Assembly: GCA_039720395.1 (NCBI GenBank) | Contig: CM077832.1 | Span: forward strand, 29,375,763 to 29,439,762 | From: Liquidambar formosana | Lineage: Eukaryota; Streptophyta; Magnoliopsida; Saxifragales; Altingiaceae | Length of the DNA stretch: 64,000 nt | Reading direction: 5' to 3' | Shown: positions 36,329 through 48,540 of the stretch, one piece after another | How positions within the stretch are numbered: position 1 is the stretch's first letter | Layout: each line of letters opens with the position of its first letter | Program-made: the position numbers and the translations under genes | The notes under the pieces: model-generated | The model's input: the letters and a program-made list of their open reading frames with translations, nothing else | Told to the model about the DNA's origin: nothing | The model's database searches: none

Positions 36329-36719
36329 TGTTGGCCTAAAAGGTTTCAATCCCATGATTTTGAGGATAACAATGCACTAGATGGCCTAATGAACATTTAA
36401 ATTCAACATAAGATAGGTACTTAAGGAATTCAAGCAATCAAGGACATATTTGCTTAGTCAACAACCAAAAAGCAGCAATGAACTCAAGACAAGATTGACC
36501 AATACTCAAACGAACATCGAGCGAAGAAATTAGCTTTTATTAAAAGTGTTAGGATCAGATATGTAAGATTTGATCTCAATTTTGGTTCACATGTGATCAA
36601 GGGCTTAGGTTCATGCATTTAAGTTTCAAATGAATCTTTATAATCATCTATGGAGAAGGGATATTAATCCCAAAGCCTAAATGAATTAGGATTTTTTGTT
36701 AAGTTTGTGAAATAGACAT

Positions 36720-37085
36720 TTCAAATTACTGAAAACAGCATTAAGTCGACTGAAACATTGTTTTAGACGACTGAAAGAAGTTTCAAACAACTGAAAAGGA
36801 ATTTCAGCATATTGAAAAGTCTTTCAGAAGACTGAAATAGACCAAGCCTTAAACCATCTCTCTGTAAGTTTCAAACGACTCATTTGAGTCGACTGAACTA
36901 TAGTTTGAGTCAACTGAAAGAACATTTGAGACGACTAAAAGAGCCTTTGAGACAACTGAAAATCGTATACATAAAGACCCAAATTACACATTCTCTAGTA
37001 TTTTTAGTAGCCTCATTTCAGACAGCTGAAATTGTCATTTCAGCTGACTAAAAGAAGTTTCAGACGACTAAAACCTTAGGGTAGT
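36720..37085 (+). repeat. Subrepeats in the SIRE-like LTR
   Basis: About 14 degenerate copies of a TTTCAGACGACTGAAA-type palindrome are spaced irregularly inside the LTR. They lie upstream of the probable transcription start (TATATATACAAG near 37170). They could be regulatory repeats, in the U3 region. Confidence 0.7.
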
Positions 37086-37736
37086 CACATAACGGCTAGT
37101 TTTTTAAACGGTCTTTTGAGCATTAAATGCCTATCAAATCATCTTTCCTGACATTTATTGCTACAGAACGGGCTATATATACAAGTGTTAAACTCATTTA
37201 TGAGTATTCATTAAACTAAAAACAAGATCATTCATTTACAAGCCCTAATTTCACTTGTGAACATTTATTAAGATTCAATTAATAGTTAAGTGTGCATTCA
37301 ATTGTTGTGTATCTACTCTTTTGAGAGAGTTTCTTTAGCACAAAAACAAACTCTATTTATCTTGTATCAAAGGGTTGAGAGAACCCCCAATTTGCAAGCA
37401 CTTGAAGAGTGCTCTTGGTTGTGTAAAGGTTTGCTACTCCACCTTGAAGGAGAGTGATAGTGGATTGGTGAATCCTCAAGCGAGCTCTTGAGGCGAGAAC
37501 GTAGGCGGGAAGCCGAACCTCATTAACATCGTTTGCATTCTCTTCCTCTTAATCTCTTTATTATTGCTTGTTTTTGTATTTATTCTTACTTGCAATAAAT
37601 TGTTTTTGAGTTTGCAATTAGTTTTAATTTGGCCAATAACCCTATTCACCCCCCTCTAGGGTTATATATTTGGGACAACAATTAGTATCAGAGCCCAACC
37701 TCTTGCATTTTATATATTTGTCTTACGAGGAACGAT

Positions 37737-38375
37737 ATGGCCAACTATAGTGGTAACGGATTCACTAACAGGACAATCGTCCAACAAACCACTTCTTTTT
37801 AATGGAGATGCTTCTCTATATAATTTATGGAAAATTAGAATGCAAATCTTTATTCAATCCACTAGTTATTAGTTATGGAATATAACTTCCAAGGGTCCTT
37901 TGATCCCTACTAAAGTGGTAGATGGTATTACACTTCCTAAAGTTCCACAAGAACACACTAGTGCTAATCACAAGTTACTTAAACTAAATTCTAAGGCCAT
38001 TAGCTTATTATATTGTGCTTTAACTAATGATGAATTTAGCAAAATCTCTAGGTGCACTAGCGCTAAAGAGATATGGAATACTTTAGAGGTCACCTATAAA
38101 GGAACCTCTCAAGTGAAAAAAGCAAAGATCAATATGCTTGTTTGCGAATATGAATTGTTCAAAATGAAAAAGGATGAATCTATTAGAGATATGCTTGCTC
38201 GCTTTAATGCTATTATAAATCCTTTGAATTCTCTTGGAAAAATTTATACTAACTCCGAATTAGTGAGAAAAATTCTTAGGAGCTTGCCTAAGGAATGGGA
38301 TACATTCACAACGGCTATCCTTCAATCAAAAGAACTTGGTTCAATGATTCTAAGTGACCTTGATGGAAACCTAGT
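37737..38375 (+). pseudogene. Copia gag fragment (UBN2-type)
   Basis: The start is at ATGGCCAACTATAG (37737), with a frame change and a TAG or TAA before the main open part (37900 onward). The open part reads KAISLLYCALTNDEFSKISR, AKEIWNTLEVTYKGTSQVKK, LFKMKKDESIRDMLARFNAI, LRSLPKEWDTFTTAILQSKE and LSDLDGNL. These are the hallmarks of the Copia gag/UBN2 domain. It stops right after GNL, where family members continue toward the zinc knuckle, because of the LTR insertion at 38376. Confidence 0.85.
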
Positions 38376-40938
38376 TGTAGACACCCCATTTTGTACCACC
38401 TAATAATTATGAATCCTTTTTATCCCAATGATGATAATTATTGTTCGACCTAAAGCACGTGAAATGATCCCAAGCCAGCCCGCAGAATCATAGCAAGACT
38501 TCAGCAAAATTACACAAAGAAGCCATGTGTACGCATCCTCACTGGATGAGTACGCACTATGTGTACGCAACTACTAGGGTTGCATAAGCACCTTACCTTA
38601 TTTTTCTGAAACCACGTTTCCCTGTGTGCGAGGACTATCCAACCCGAGAGTTAGAGTCCATTTGGGATGGGCAAGAGAGAGCAATCTGGGGAGGGACTCT
38701 TAGGAACCCTAGCAAACCCTATAAATATACCACTATAATTCTGTAGAGGGGATGGAGAAAATAGAGTAAAAAAAATAAGAGGAAGAGACGACTCTTGCAT
38801 ACTAGGAGAGGGAGAATTGCTTGAAGGAGAGCTGTGATTCCAAAGGACTACAAGGAAGAATTGATCGAGGAGGATGAACAAACCTGAGGGTAATTCTCTA
38901 TCAATTTCTATTTAGTTTCATGAATTGTGATTATGTATGATTGAAGTAATATTGGTATAATCATGTGCATATTGGTTGATGTATTTTATTTATTTATTAT
39001 GCATGATTTGGAAGAGTAGGGTTGTTAGAGAGTGAAACTCGTCATAATTCAACAGCAGTTTTCTAAAATCAGCGATCGTATTTTAATCATAACTTTTGAC
39101 TCCAAAGTTAGAATTGGATGAAATTGGTCTTCTTAGAAAGATAATTCAATTCCCTACAACTTTGTGTTTCACAAGTTTTGTCTAATTCCAACATTTTCAT
39201 ACCCAAAAACGCGATTGACGTTTCTGCTGTTGCAAAGTGACGAAAATCACTTTCCTTTCTCTTTTTCTCTTTTGTTTATTTGATCTCATTATGCATGATT
39301 ATGGGTGAAACATGATGTTAAAATGCATGCTTAGGATGAATAAGTTGTATAATCATTGTATATCATGCGAAAATAGTGGAGTAGGTTAAATCTGAATAGG
39401 ACCGACTGCTCGTTTATCATTGTTATCGTCAAACGATGATGTTAACATTGATATGTTAGGCAAATATTCCATCTCATGATTTCGTAGTAATTTTATCTAT
39501 TTACAGTGTTCTTGATATTTAGTCTTAGGGTTAGGTTAGGTTATATTTTGTTTTCTGGAATCTGAGATGCTTACGAGTTGCGTACGCATTGGTCATAGGT
39601 GCATACGCACCCCATTGGAGCAAACAGTCTTCTGTTCGTTAGGGTTTTCTTCGTGATAGTAGTTAGGGGGTTTTTATTTTTATTGTCCGAAATTATTAAT
39701 GCATGTGGATTATTGAAGCAGGGCTAACAGAAGTGCAGGTACATAAATAAGGGTGCATACGCAACTGGCATTAATGCGTACGCACCACGTTAAGCCTGTT
39801 CTTTAGTTTTGATTCTGTTTTGCCTTGTTATATGATTCCTAGGTTATATTCTGCATATTTCATTCATTATTGCGTGATATAATTATTGAATGCTTTAGGG
39901 TTGATTTTAATTGAATGACAATTTAATTATGGCCAATAGTTATGTGTGGGGGCTGGTTTCGACCGGGCATTGTCGGGTGCCTAACACCTTCCCAATGATA
40001 TACCCTAGCTCCGAACCCAAATCTCTGGTTATGACGAGCTGGACCCTACTAGGGTTCATTGTTCCCAGGCAGTAACTGTATGGCGACTCCTCTCTGTGAT
40101 TAGTCTTTCAAGGTTAATTGCGTACTCTCGAACCATTGCGGTGGTTAAAATTACCTTTTTATGGGTGTGGCGCTCACTGTAAGTGTGATGAGTATGGAAA
40201 ATACCTCTTTTCTTTCTTTATCTTTTCTCTTCCCCTTCCTAGGGTTATTTTCTAATAAAGGGATATAGTAGATTTTAGAGTTTCCTTTCATAAAAGATTC
40301 CTTTTACTAAAAAAATTTCTATCTTTATTGTAATACCATATTTTCTGAAGATCTGTTTAAAATCATTTATCTTTGAAAACTCCCTATATTTTATAGAAGG
40401 AAATTTATGATTTATCATAAGTCTTTATTACATTATAACCCTATCTAAACGAACTATGTAGACTTTGATCCTTGTATGTTAAATACAAGGTACGTAGGCA
40501 CTCAATTGATATTCAAGTCTGCCTAGGATACTAAGTATCCTAGGTTTCTTTCACTTCTCTTTCTTTCTTTTCTTTTTTCTTTTATTTATTTGTTTCATTG
40601 ATGGATGGAATAATGATATGCATGCTGTCTTATGATAATAATTGTTGATTCTTGCAAGATTAAGACTTTGATTTAGCCCAATTAAGTTAAGAGACCGGTT
40701 AGGGCGATATGGGTGCCTATAGGCTTTGCCTAGAATCTTCCCATATCGTAACTTAGCCTCCGAATTCACAATTTTTTATTTTCAAAAAAAGATCTTTTGC
40801 TTTTCCATTTTAAACATAGAGTCACTTGTTTTGGAAAATAAAACATTTTTAGGATTTTCCTCTTTTCCTTAAGAAATGAGTTGGTGACTCCTTTTCCCTT
40901 TTTGATTTCCTACAGTGGACCACTTTCCTGGGTCCACA
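38376..40938 (+). mobile_element. LTR (about 2.56 kb), related in its 3' part to the solo LTR at 43158-46144
   Basis: It starts TGTAGACACCCCATTTTG inside the Copia gag and ends near CCTGGGTCCACA. Its last ~750 bp parallel the last ~750 bp of the LTR at 43158-46144: shared blocks are CCTAGGGTTAYTT, ACTTTGATCCWTGTA, GTACGTAGGC, TTAGCCCAATTAARTTAAGA, GTGACTCCTTTT-like. The 5-bp flank CTAGT is not repeated after the right end, so this is not a simple solo LTR with a duplication. The lineage is probably Ty3-type (Tat-like LTR ends), an inference. It holds several GCGTACGCA-type palindromes. Confidence 0.7.
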
Positions 40939-42376
40939 CCAGCCATGGCTATCATCCTTTTTTTTCTTCGTCTTCTTCTAATTCTTTTCATTTTTTTCAT
41001 TTTTTCCCACTAGATCTATTACCACAAATCTCTTCTCCCTTTCTTCTATTTTCTTCTTTTTCCCTTTTTTTTTTTTTTCATTTTCCCCATCAAATCTATT
41101 TTTGTTATGATGATAATTTTTTGGGGATTGCTGCTTGTGTTTGTGTTCATCCAACCATAAATACTGTTTTTTTATAGTAAAAAATAGTAAACTATTACTA
41201 TTTTCTATAGAAATTTTTAGTAGCACAAAAAAGTAGAATCTAACTAAATCTCAACCATGGGCATGGCCTATAATAGCCACAATAGTGCTTGCAACACCTC
41301 CCAAGGAGGTTTTGTTGTGATGATAACTTTTCAAGGGCTGTTACTTGTTTTTGGTCAGACCTAATTGTACAGAATGTTTTTAATAGCTTAAAATAGTAAA
41401 CTATTATAATTTTCTATAGAAATTTTTTATAGCACTAAATAGTAAACTATTATTGTTTTCCATATAAATTTTTAATAGCATAAAATAGTAAAATATGTCT
41501 ATTTTCTACTATAAATTCTGCAACATATTGTAAATAATATTTTATATTATGCTATTTCTTTTGATCCAAACAAGAACAAGTTTCAAAGAAGAAGAAGAAG
41601 CAGAAGGAAGAGGAAGATGTAGCAGTAGCTATGGTGAGGATTAACGAAGAAGAAGGAAGATGTAGCACTAGCAACATGAGAGAGACAATGCTTGAATCCC
41701 GTCAAGGTTACATCGTCAGAGATGGAGGTCAGGGGTAAGGTCGTCAGAGATTGAATAGTCGTCAGAAGATGGTCGGAACTCAATCGCCGATGGAAGTCAC
41801 TGCTGATGATAACCTTGAGAAAGAGGGAGAGCGTAGGAGAAAGGAAAAATGATGAGGTTAGGGTGTATAAAAGGGTTTTTTTGTTAGAAAGTAGGGAAAA
41901 GAGGTTATTAAGTTAAGGAAAAAAATGTTGGAGTAATTGTAAAAGAAGTCTTATACTATGGATCTATGCCAAAAAATCCTATTATTTTATTTTTATACCA
42001 TACTTCATTTTCCATTTAAAAAAAATTCCAACGAACATTAGATAATTAAAATAATTTGAGTTGTAGTGGGAGCTAAGATGCATAGCGGATAATGTGTGGT
42101 ATTTTAAATTTGAGGAATCCTAATTTTATTTAGAATTCTAATTACAGTCCTACTATTTGGACCGAAGAACATGAGACCAAGTAGTAAGTCGACACAAGTG
42201 TCTACATTCTATTTTGCAATTAAAAAAAAAAAGAAAAGAAAGAAATAACCGGCTTAAAAACCATGGTTCCAAAAATGCCCTTAAATAGAAACTCTGAGAA
42301 GCCATTTAGGTAGCCAATCCTGTAAAATCTGGGAACCATTAAATCAACATTCTATTAAATAAACCTGATATATATA
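40939..42376. repeat. Non-coding stretch with a ~57-bp degenerate tandem repeat and a larger duplication
   Basis: At about 41160-41520, units with ATAGTAAACTATTA and TTTCTATAGAAATTTTT recur. A larger ~210-bp period relates 41103-41235 (ATGATGATAATTTTT then GGGATTGCTGCTTGT) to 41313-41430 (GTGATGATAACTTTT then GGGCTGTTACTTGT). The stretch 41580-41800 is GAAGAAG-rich. No gene was recognised. Confidence 0.6.
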
Positions 42377-42539
42377 TTTTTTAAAGGGCTAGGCTATTGC
42401 CACCACTCAAAATACTCTAAGCCCCCCACTAATTAAATCCCCTCATATTTTACTGAAAGCACCCCCTTATCTTCCTTAAATACCCTTAAGAAAAATTTTC
42501 CTAACATTTTTTCACCCCACCCCCAACCTGTTCATACCT

Positions 42540-43012
42540 ATTAGTAAGAACAAAGTATATATGTTCGGACTTATTGGTAAGAACATATTATATATGTTTG
42601 GACTTATTAGTAAGAACAAAATATATACGTTCGGCTTTATAGAAAAGAACAATATAAAAATGTTTGGACCTTTAAAACCGAACCTTTATTATTTGTTCCA
42701 ACTTATAAACACGAACACTTAAATCCATTCACAATTACATATACGAACAATTCTCAATTGTTGTATAGTTAAGTTGTTCGGTGTTTCAAAATGGAACAAC
42801 ACAAGTTTGTTCGGACTCCTACAGGTGAACAATATACATTTGTTCGGAGTTACATAACCGAACAATATCCATTTGTTCGGAGTTGGAAAACGGAACAAAA
42901 TAACTTTGTTTGGACTTAAAAGTCAGAACGCGTTAAAAGAGTTCGGTGTTACAGAAATGAACATTGTAAACATGTTCAGAGTCGAAAAACCAAACAAAAC
43001 GAAATTCAGTAT
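42540..43012. repeat. Array of ~33-bp hairpin units inside the MULE
   Basis: About 14 units with consensus close to TGTTCGGACTTA, 6-8 variable bases, then RCCGAACA or AAGAACA, then an AT-rich linker. Most units are imperfect palindromes (GTTCGG...CCGAAC), clearest in the units at about 42839-42904. The array sits just inside the left TIR only. Confidence 0.9.
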
Positions 43013-43157
43013 ACGAAAAATTGAAGTTAAACTTGATAAAAAGCGTATAAATACTTATCTTTTGATTGCTAATATCATCTTTATCAATGCTTTTCTTGTC
43101 CATTATTTAATATAACATGAGAAACACTAATTTTTCATGTAAATATAGATTTGGTGT

Positions 43158-46144
43158 TGTCACACCCCATTTTTGTCACCTTAGCTAGGACGTATCATTT
43201 CATGTAGGATTTTGAGTCCTTTTGAGTCTAGTCTTTTGCATTGAGTTTCTATGGCGTTGAATATCATATGTACGAATTTTGAAGTGATTTGGAGTTCATC
43301 TCGATAGTCAATAAGAACTTTTACGACTTTAAGGGCATAATCGTCTTTTAAGCCGTATATTTTCCATTTGACCTTGAAATGAATCCCGAGTCATTCCATC
43401 AAGTTCATATGAGTATATAGAGTCTATATATAGGTTCAATTTCATGAATTAATGGTTTAAGATCAATTCGGCTCGTAATGGTTCGGGTTGGCTAAATGAC
43501 CCTTTCTTGGTTTGCTCAAATTGACTCATAAGACCCAATCAATTTTTTCTCATTTAACTTCAATTGGGCTTTATTTATGTCCTAAATATGTTTAGAAAGA
43601 TCAATTTTTTATTGGGAAAGCATTTGGTTCGACCTTGTGTACAAACCCAGCTTAGCGACGGTGAAGCACCATGGTTAACCACCTTTGTAAAACCTAACCA
43701 CACACCCATGGTTGAGGATTTTTGTCCTAAAATGCCTAAAAATGTGTTCCCCTTCGAAACACGGTCGTTTTGGCTTTTATTTCGTCAAAATCGGACTTAA
43801 TTTGAAGATTTTAGGACTTCTACAGCAAGTGGGAGTCAAAAGCGGAGTAAAAATAGGAGGGCCTCGGGTAACCGTCCAGGCCTAGATGGTCACCCGAGGA
43901 ATCCTACTTTAAGTCAACTTCTGACTCTATCTTCCCTCTTTTGACGGTTTCGTCCACCAAAACAACTTGTCTGAGCTTAGGAGTGTGTAAGTTTGAGTTG
44001 TTTGAGCACCAAGAGAGTCTCTAATAGCCCTAGGATCATTTTTTAATGAATTAATCTTAGCAATTGGTTTAGGGGGTCAGTTCTCTATATAAAGGACATG
44101 GTATTCAGCACATAGGGGGAAGTTAATTGCACTTTACACTTAGAGAGAGAGGGAGCTACGAGTTTGGAGAGCTAGAAGGACTTCAAGAGGAGGCTCTTCA
44201 ACCCCAAGCAAGCAAGGAAACAAGAGGTTTGAAGACAAGGAAGAGTCTACAAGAGGTAAGCATGGCTCTTTAATGCTGAACATGAATTTCCTGCTTCTCC
44301 TTCTTCTCTTTCTTCTTCTTCTTCTAGGATAGTTGTAGTGCATGCATGAAATAGCTTCTCTTATGGATTGAATTCAATGTTTATGTGATATTATATGAAT
44401 GATTTTAGGATAGTTTATGGCTTCATATGCTGGATAATCCCTAGTTTATTAAGGATTAGATAGCTTTACTTCTTTCTATCCTCTTAAATCATGCATCGTT
44501 CACATGTCTAGGTTGCTGTGATTGTTATCATGAATTGATGCTCCTGTTAGTTAATATATATGATATGAATGATATTCATGATAATTTGAGCATGTCTTAG
44601 AGTTGTTTCATAGGTTTTAATGCATAGTTGTGAGATTAGGGTTTCGATAATCCTGAAATCGCATAAGTCTTATACAGCATGCTTAGCTTAGCTTTTTGAG
44701 TTGTTGCTCATCATAGTCATTCTATATATGCTGCATATAGTTGAATCATGCTAGGTTTGCATTCATGTAGTGGGTTTTATAGGGTTTTTGGGGACATTAT
44801 CCTTTTTAAGGATAATTATCCTTCTTATTGAGTGAGGTTTTACATAAGAGTCTTCTGTGATGTGTTTAAGTATGAAATCACTTCTGTTGTGTTCTAGGGT
44901 ATATATTTTACGTAGGATATGCTGATTGCACCTCCCCATAACGACTTTCTTACGTGAAATTATCTTAGGATAGTTTCGCTTAAGAAAGCTCGCCGTAGGG
45001 GGGCCTATTTTCATATTTTACATGAAATATCATCTTTTTGGTTAGAATGTGCTTTGTTATCATGTTTATTGATATTATTGGAGTCTCTTATGCTTGTTAG
45101 TGTGTCTTTGGTAGGTTTTTATGCATGTTAGTCAGGTCATTGCATGTAGGATTGAGTTAGAGTCCTTAGTTATTCGTTATTCTTGTTGTTTGCATGATAA
45201 ATGGATAATTTTAGGCCTTGTCATGGTTCTGTCCAGATTAGTATTTTGTTTTCTTTGCATGTTTGTGTGCACTTGTAAGGGTGCAAACAGGTACAATGCT
45301 TGTCCTATTGCAAATAGGGCTGCTATGGTTTGAAATAGCTAATGCTAGGAGCTTGTGCGCTCAGGTAAGTAGGGTTTGAAGGTGCCCCAATTCACCTTTC
45401 TTTTTCTTTCTTTTCTCTTCTCCCTCCTAGGGTTACTTCTTAATACAAGTCTATGGTTTTAATCAAAGGTTTCCTTCAATAATAAATTTTGTTTTTTATC
45501 AACGTTTCCATTTTGTGGAAGTTTTCCTAAATTCAAACTTGTTTATTCAATTCTCTTTCAAATAAGGAAACCTAGGGTTTTTACCATAGGTTTGTATTAG
45601 GTTGTAACCCTATTCTCTTCGAACTACGTGGACTTTGATCCATGTATTTCGCTGCATGGTACGTAGGCGCTCTTCGTGAGGCTCAAGTCCGTTCTAGGAT
45701 CCAAGTATCCTAGGCTTTTCTTTTCTTTTCTTTTTATTTTGTTTTATTTGAGTGATTGTGCATGAGATAATTGGATGAAATATATGATATGCATACTGCC
45801 TTGTGATGATATATGATGACATTTGAGTGGAAAAGATCTTAAGTTAGCCCAATTAAATTAAGAGACCAACTCGGGCAATGTGGGTGCCTATGGGCTTTTG
45901 CCCAGAACCTTCTCATGTCGTAACTTAGCCCCCGAATCCAATTTTCTGGTTTCAAAGACTTTGCTTTTCCTTTAATGGAGTCATGTGGTTTTGAAAATAA
46001 AACACTTTTGTGGTTTTCCTCTTTTCCATAAAAAATGAGGTGGCGACTCCTTTTTGTTTGTTGTCTTTCACCCATCCCATATATATACCAAAATCTTTCT
46101 CTTTTTCCACCAAATCCTTGTGGGCCGTTTTTCGTGGGTTCACA
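43158..46144 (+). mobile_element. Solo LTR (2987 bp) nested in the MULE
   Basis: It starts TGTCACACCCCATTTTTG and ends GTGGGTTCACA. A perfect 5-bp duplication GGTGT lies at 43153-43157 and 46145-46149. No internal coding region or second LTR is present. The 3' third is related to the LTR at 38376-40938. Short plus and minus open frames within it are chance readings. Confidence 0.9.
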
Positions 46145-46370
46145 GGTGTCAAGGTTGTTAAGGTTTGTGAGAGCATAAAGTCTATAGATGGTGGAATGTT
46201 TTTGGAGTTGGGGGTGGAGTGGGGTGGGGATAGGAAATTTTTTAAGTCTTTAAGTAGACATGTCTTTATTAGTAAATTTACATTTAGATATAAAGAATTT
46301 CACAAATTATTTAAATATTGGGGGGCTTAGAGTATTTTGAGTGGTGGCAATAGCCTAACCCTTTTTTAAA

Positions 46371-47215
46371 ATGTAGTTTGAACTATATTTCACCAGATTT
46401 TCAAGTCAAAGGTACCTTAAAAATCTAGTTTGATTTCATGAATAATTTAAACTATCTCCCACCAAATTTTCAAGTCAAATGTACCTTAAAAATACAATTT
46501 GATTTCATGAATAAATGAGTTGTGAACAATGAAGTTTTATCCAACTAGCAGCAAAAAAATAAAAATAAAAATAAAAAATAAAAAAACTTAAAGATCTAGT
46601 TTGATTTCATCAAAAACCAAATTATAAAATTGTTCCAAACAAACAAATTGTTCCAACCAAACGAAAAAAAAAAAAAAAAAAGGAAGGAAGGAAGGAAGAA
46701 GAAAAGGAACCACCACACTGCTGTTTGAAGAAGAACCACTAGCCTTTAGTCAAATCATCATCTTTGTTGGTAGAGGGGACGAGATGGGCTCAATTTGAAG
46801 ATCTAGGTTTGTAACTTCCGATCGATAAGCAAATCTAGGGTGGGATTGGATCTCTGGCATGATCGATAAGCAAATCTAGGTGGGTTTCTTCCATTGCAAG
46901 CCTTCAGTTGCACCTAAGGGAGTTGTAGGTTTCACCGCTAGTGTGGACTTCATCATAGATTCCATCCATTTTCTAGTTGCTAGTTGCATCTCCAATGGTA
47001 AAGGTTGGTCTATTTGACGGAAATACAGAGGAGATAAAAAGAGGAAAGAGAGAAAAGGTAAAATGTAGATAAAAATGAGGGGCATAGTGACCTAAAGTAT
47101 TCTAGAAGGGGATAACTCAATTTAATAAAGAGAGAGAGGGCATAATAATTGACAATGGGGTTTTTTGTATTTTTATTATTTCGTCTCACAAATTCGGTTG
47201 ACTCTTTTGGTTTTA
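46371..47215. repeat. Intergenic stretch with short tandem repeats
   Basis: Two ~77-bp copies lie at about 46375-46525 (CAAGTCAAAKGTACCTTAAA, TTTGATTTCATGAAT), and a third partial near 46585-46612. A GGAA run lies at 46682-46698. GATCGATAAGCAAATCTAGG is repeated near 46821 and 46861. No gene was recognised. Confidence 0.6.
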
Positions 47216-48540
47216 GAGCATCTCCAGCAAGAGCTAACAAATTTGAGGTAGCACATTGTACTTTGCTACCTTATATGACAATTTGCTACCTCATCTAAAA
47301 TGGGGAGCTCCAAGAGAGGTAGCAACTCTCAATATTTTATTATTATTTCATATAGTTTAATGTTTTAATACTTTTAGTATTATTTTATAAATTTTAAGAC
47401 GGTTGGAACAAAAAACGAGCGTGATTATTATTAAGATAATAAATATATTATTTTAATAATAATAAATTATTTATTAATTTTATATTATTTTTAAAATAAC
47501 ATGATTATTCTAAAAAATACTGTTATTAAACATATAAATATTTAAAATGTTATTTGAACTCAAATTTTTAACATGAAACGTTTGAATTTAATTTTAATAA
47601 AATATAAAGTATAAAATAATTTAAACAACTATTACTTTTTAAAAATCTAAAAATGGTAACCATTGTCTATTTGAAATCAAACCGCCAATAAATTTTTTAA
47701 TATAAATTTGAATTCAAATTTATTACCAGAAAGTTAAAGCAGATAATAACAAACAACAACCAAACACAATCAGTAAACTAAGCAGGACATTGACAACAAG
47801 TTAAATGTTCTAACGAGTTCCCTGATATTGCCACAGATGTTCAATAAGATCTGCTTGTAGTTGAGAATGCGCTTCTCTGTTCCTGATGCGCTAGTGATTT
47901 TGAAGGAATTGCACAAAATCTATTGTAGGCTTATGCGACAAATCAACATTTTCCTCAAATACTTCATAATTGTTGTTAGGCATGTGAACATCACGTTCAT
48001 CTTCAACAATTATGTTGTGCATTATAATGCATACAATCATGATATCTTTAAGTGTTGCAGGATCCCAAAAACGAGAAGGCCATGAACAATCGTAAAACGT
48101 GATTGGAGCACTCCAAATGCTCAGTTCGACATCTTTCCATATCTATTCTTGAGTTGTAGCAAAATTTTTGTGCTTATTCTCTTGTGGATGTGGAATTGTT
48201 CTTACAAATGTTGACCATGGAGGATATATTCCATCTACAAGATAGTATCCCGTCGTATATATAGTTATGCCCATTGATTGAGTAATTAGCTACAGAAGCA
48301 TAGCTTTCAGTGAGATTAGCAAACAAATGAGATCGTTCTAAGATATTTATGTCATTATGAAATCCTGGATAAACCAAAATAAGCATGCCATATCCAAAGA
48401 TCATACGAAGCCACTGCTTCAAGAATAATTGATGGATCGTGGATGTCTCCATGGACATACATACTTTTCCATGCGACTGGGTAGTTCTTCCACTTCCAAT
48501 GCATGCAATCAATGCTCCCCAGTATCCTAGGAAATCCACG
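47216..48540 (-). mobile_element. PIF/Harbinger element, 5'-truncated by a CACTA insertion
   Basis: The terminus GAGCATCTCCAGCAAGAG, preceded by TTA at 47213-47215, is the familiar plant PIF/Harbinger end and 3-bp target. Inside lies a decayed Harbinger transposase on the minus strand. The other end is lost: transposase sequence stops at 48540, where a CACTA terminus begins. Confidence 0.82.
47810..48540 (-). pseudogene. PIF/Harbinger (HARBI1-type) DDE transposase, C-terminal part
   Basis: Pieces in shifting frames follow the family order: RGFPRILGSIDCMHWKWKNY (first catalytic D in GSIDC), ILEAVASYDLWIWHAYFG, PGFHNDINILERS (second catalytic D), NYSINGHNY, GIYPPWSTFVRTIPHPQ, then FWDPATLKDIMIVCIIMHN, IVEDERD and finally a LIEHLWQYQG-like tail ending at a stop at 47810. 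Frameshifts and stops (for example QE*IWKDVE and NH*RIRN) break it. The N-terminal third, before RGFP, is missing because of the insertion at 48541. Confidence 0.88.

Larger units (their letters stand above)
36329..38375 (+). mobile_element. SIRE-like Copia retrotransposon: 5' LTR and gag, 3'-truncated
   Basis: The 5' LTR (36329-37681, 1353 bp) starts TGTTGGCCTAAAAGG and ends GGGACAACA. A slightly changed tRNA-Met primer-binding site (TTAGTATCAGAGCCC) follows at about 37683. The 5' LTR and leader are typical of SIRE/Maximus-lineage Copia elements. Gag follows, then at 38376 the element is cut by another LTR and never resumes in the window. Confidence 0.85.
42386..46361. mobile_element. Mutator-like element (3976 bp) carrying a hairpin array and a nested solo LTR
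   Basis: TIRs of 44 bp (42386-42429 and 46318-46361) begin GGGCTAGGCTATTGCC and GGGTTAGGCTATTGCC and differ at one base. A perfect 9-bp duplication TTTTTTAAA flanks it (42377-42385 and 46362-46370). Without the nested LTR and its duplication the element is about 984 bp. It has no transposase, so it is non-autonomous. A smaller relative lies at 35343-35763. Confidence 0.93.

Noticed and set aside
41583..41783. Minus-strand 66-residue frame ending in poly-Leu
   Set aside because: It is a GAAGAAG repeat read in reverse.
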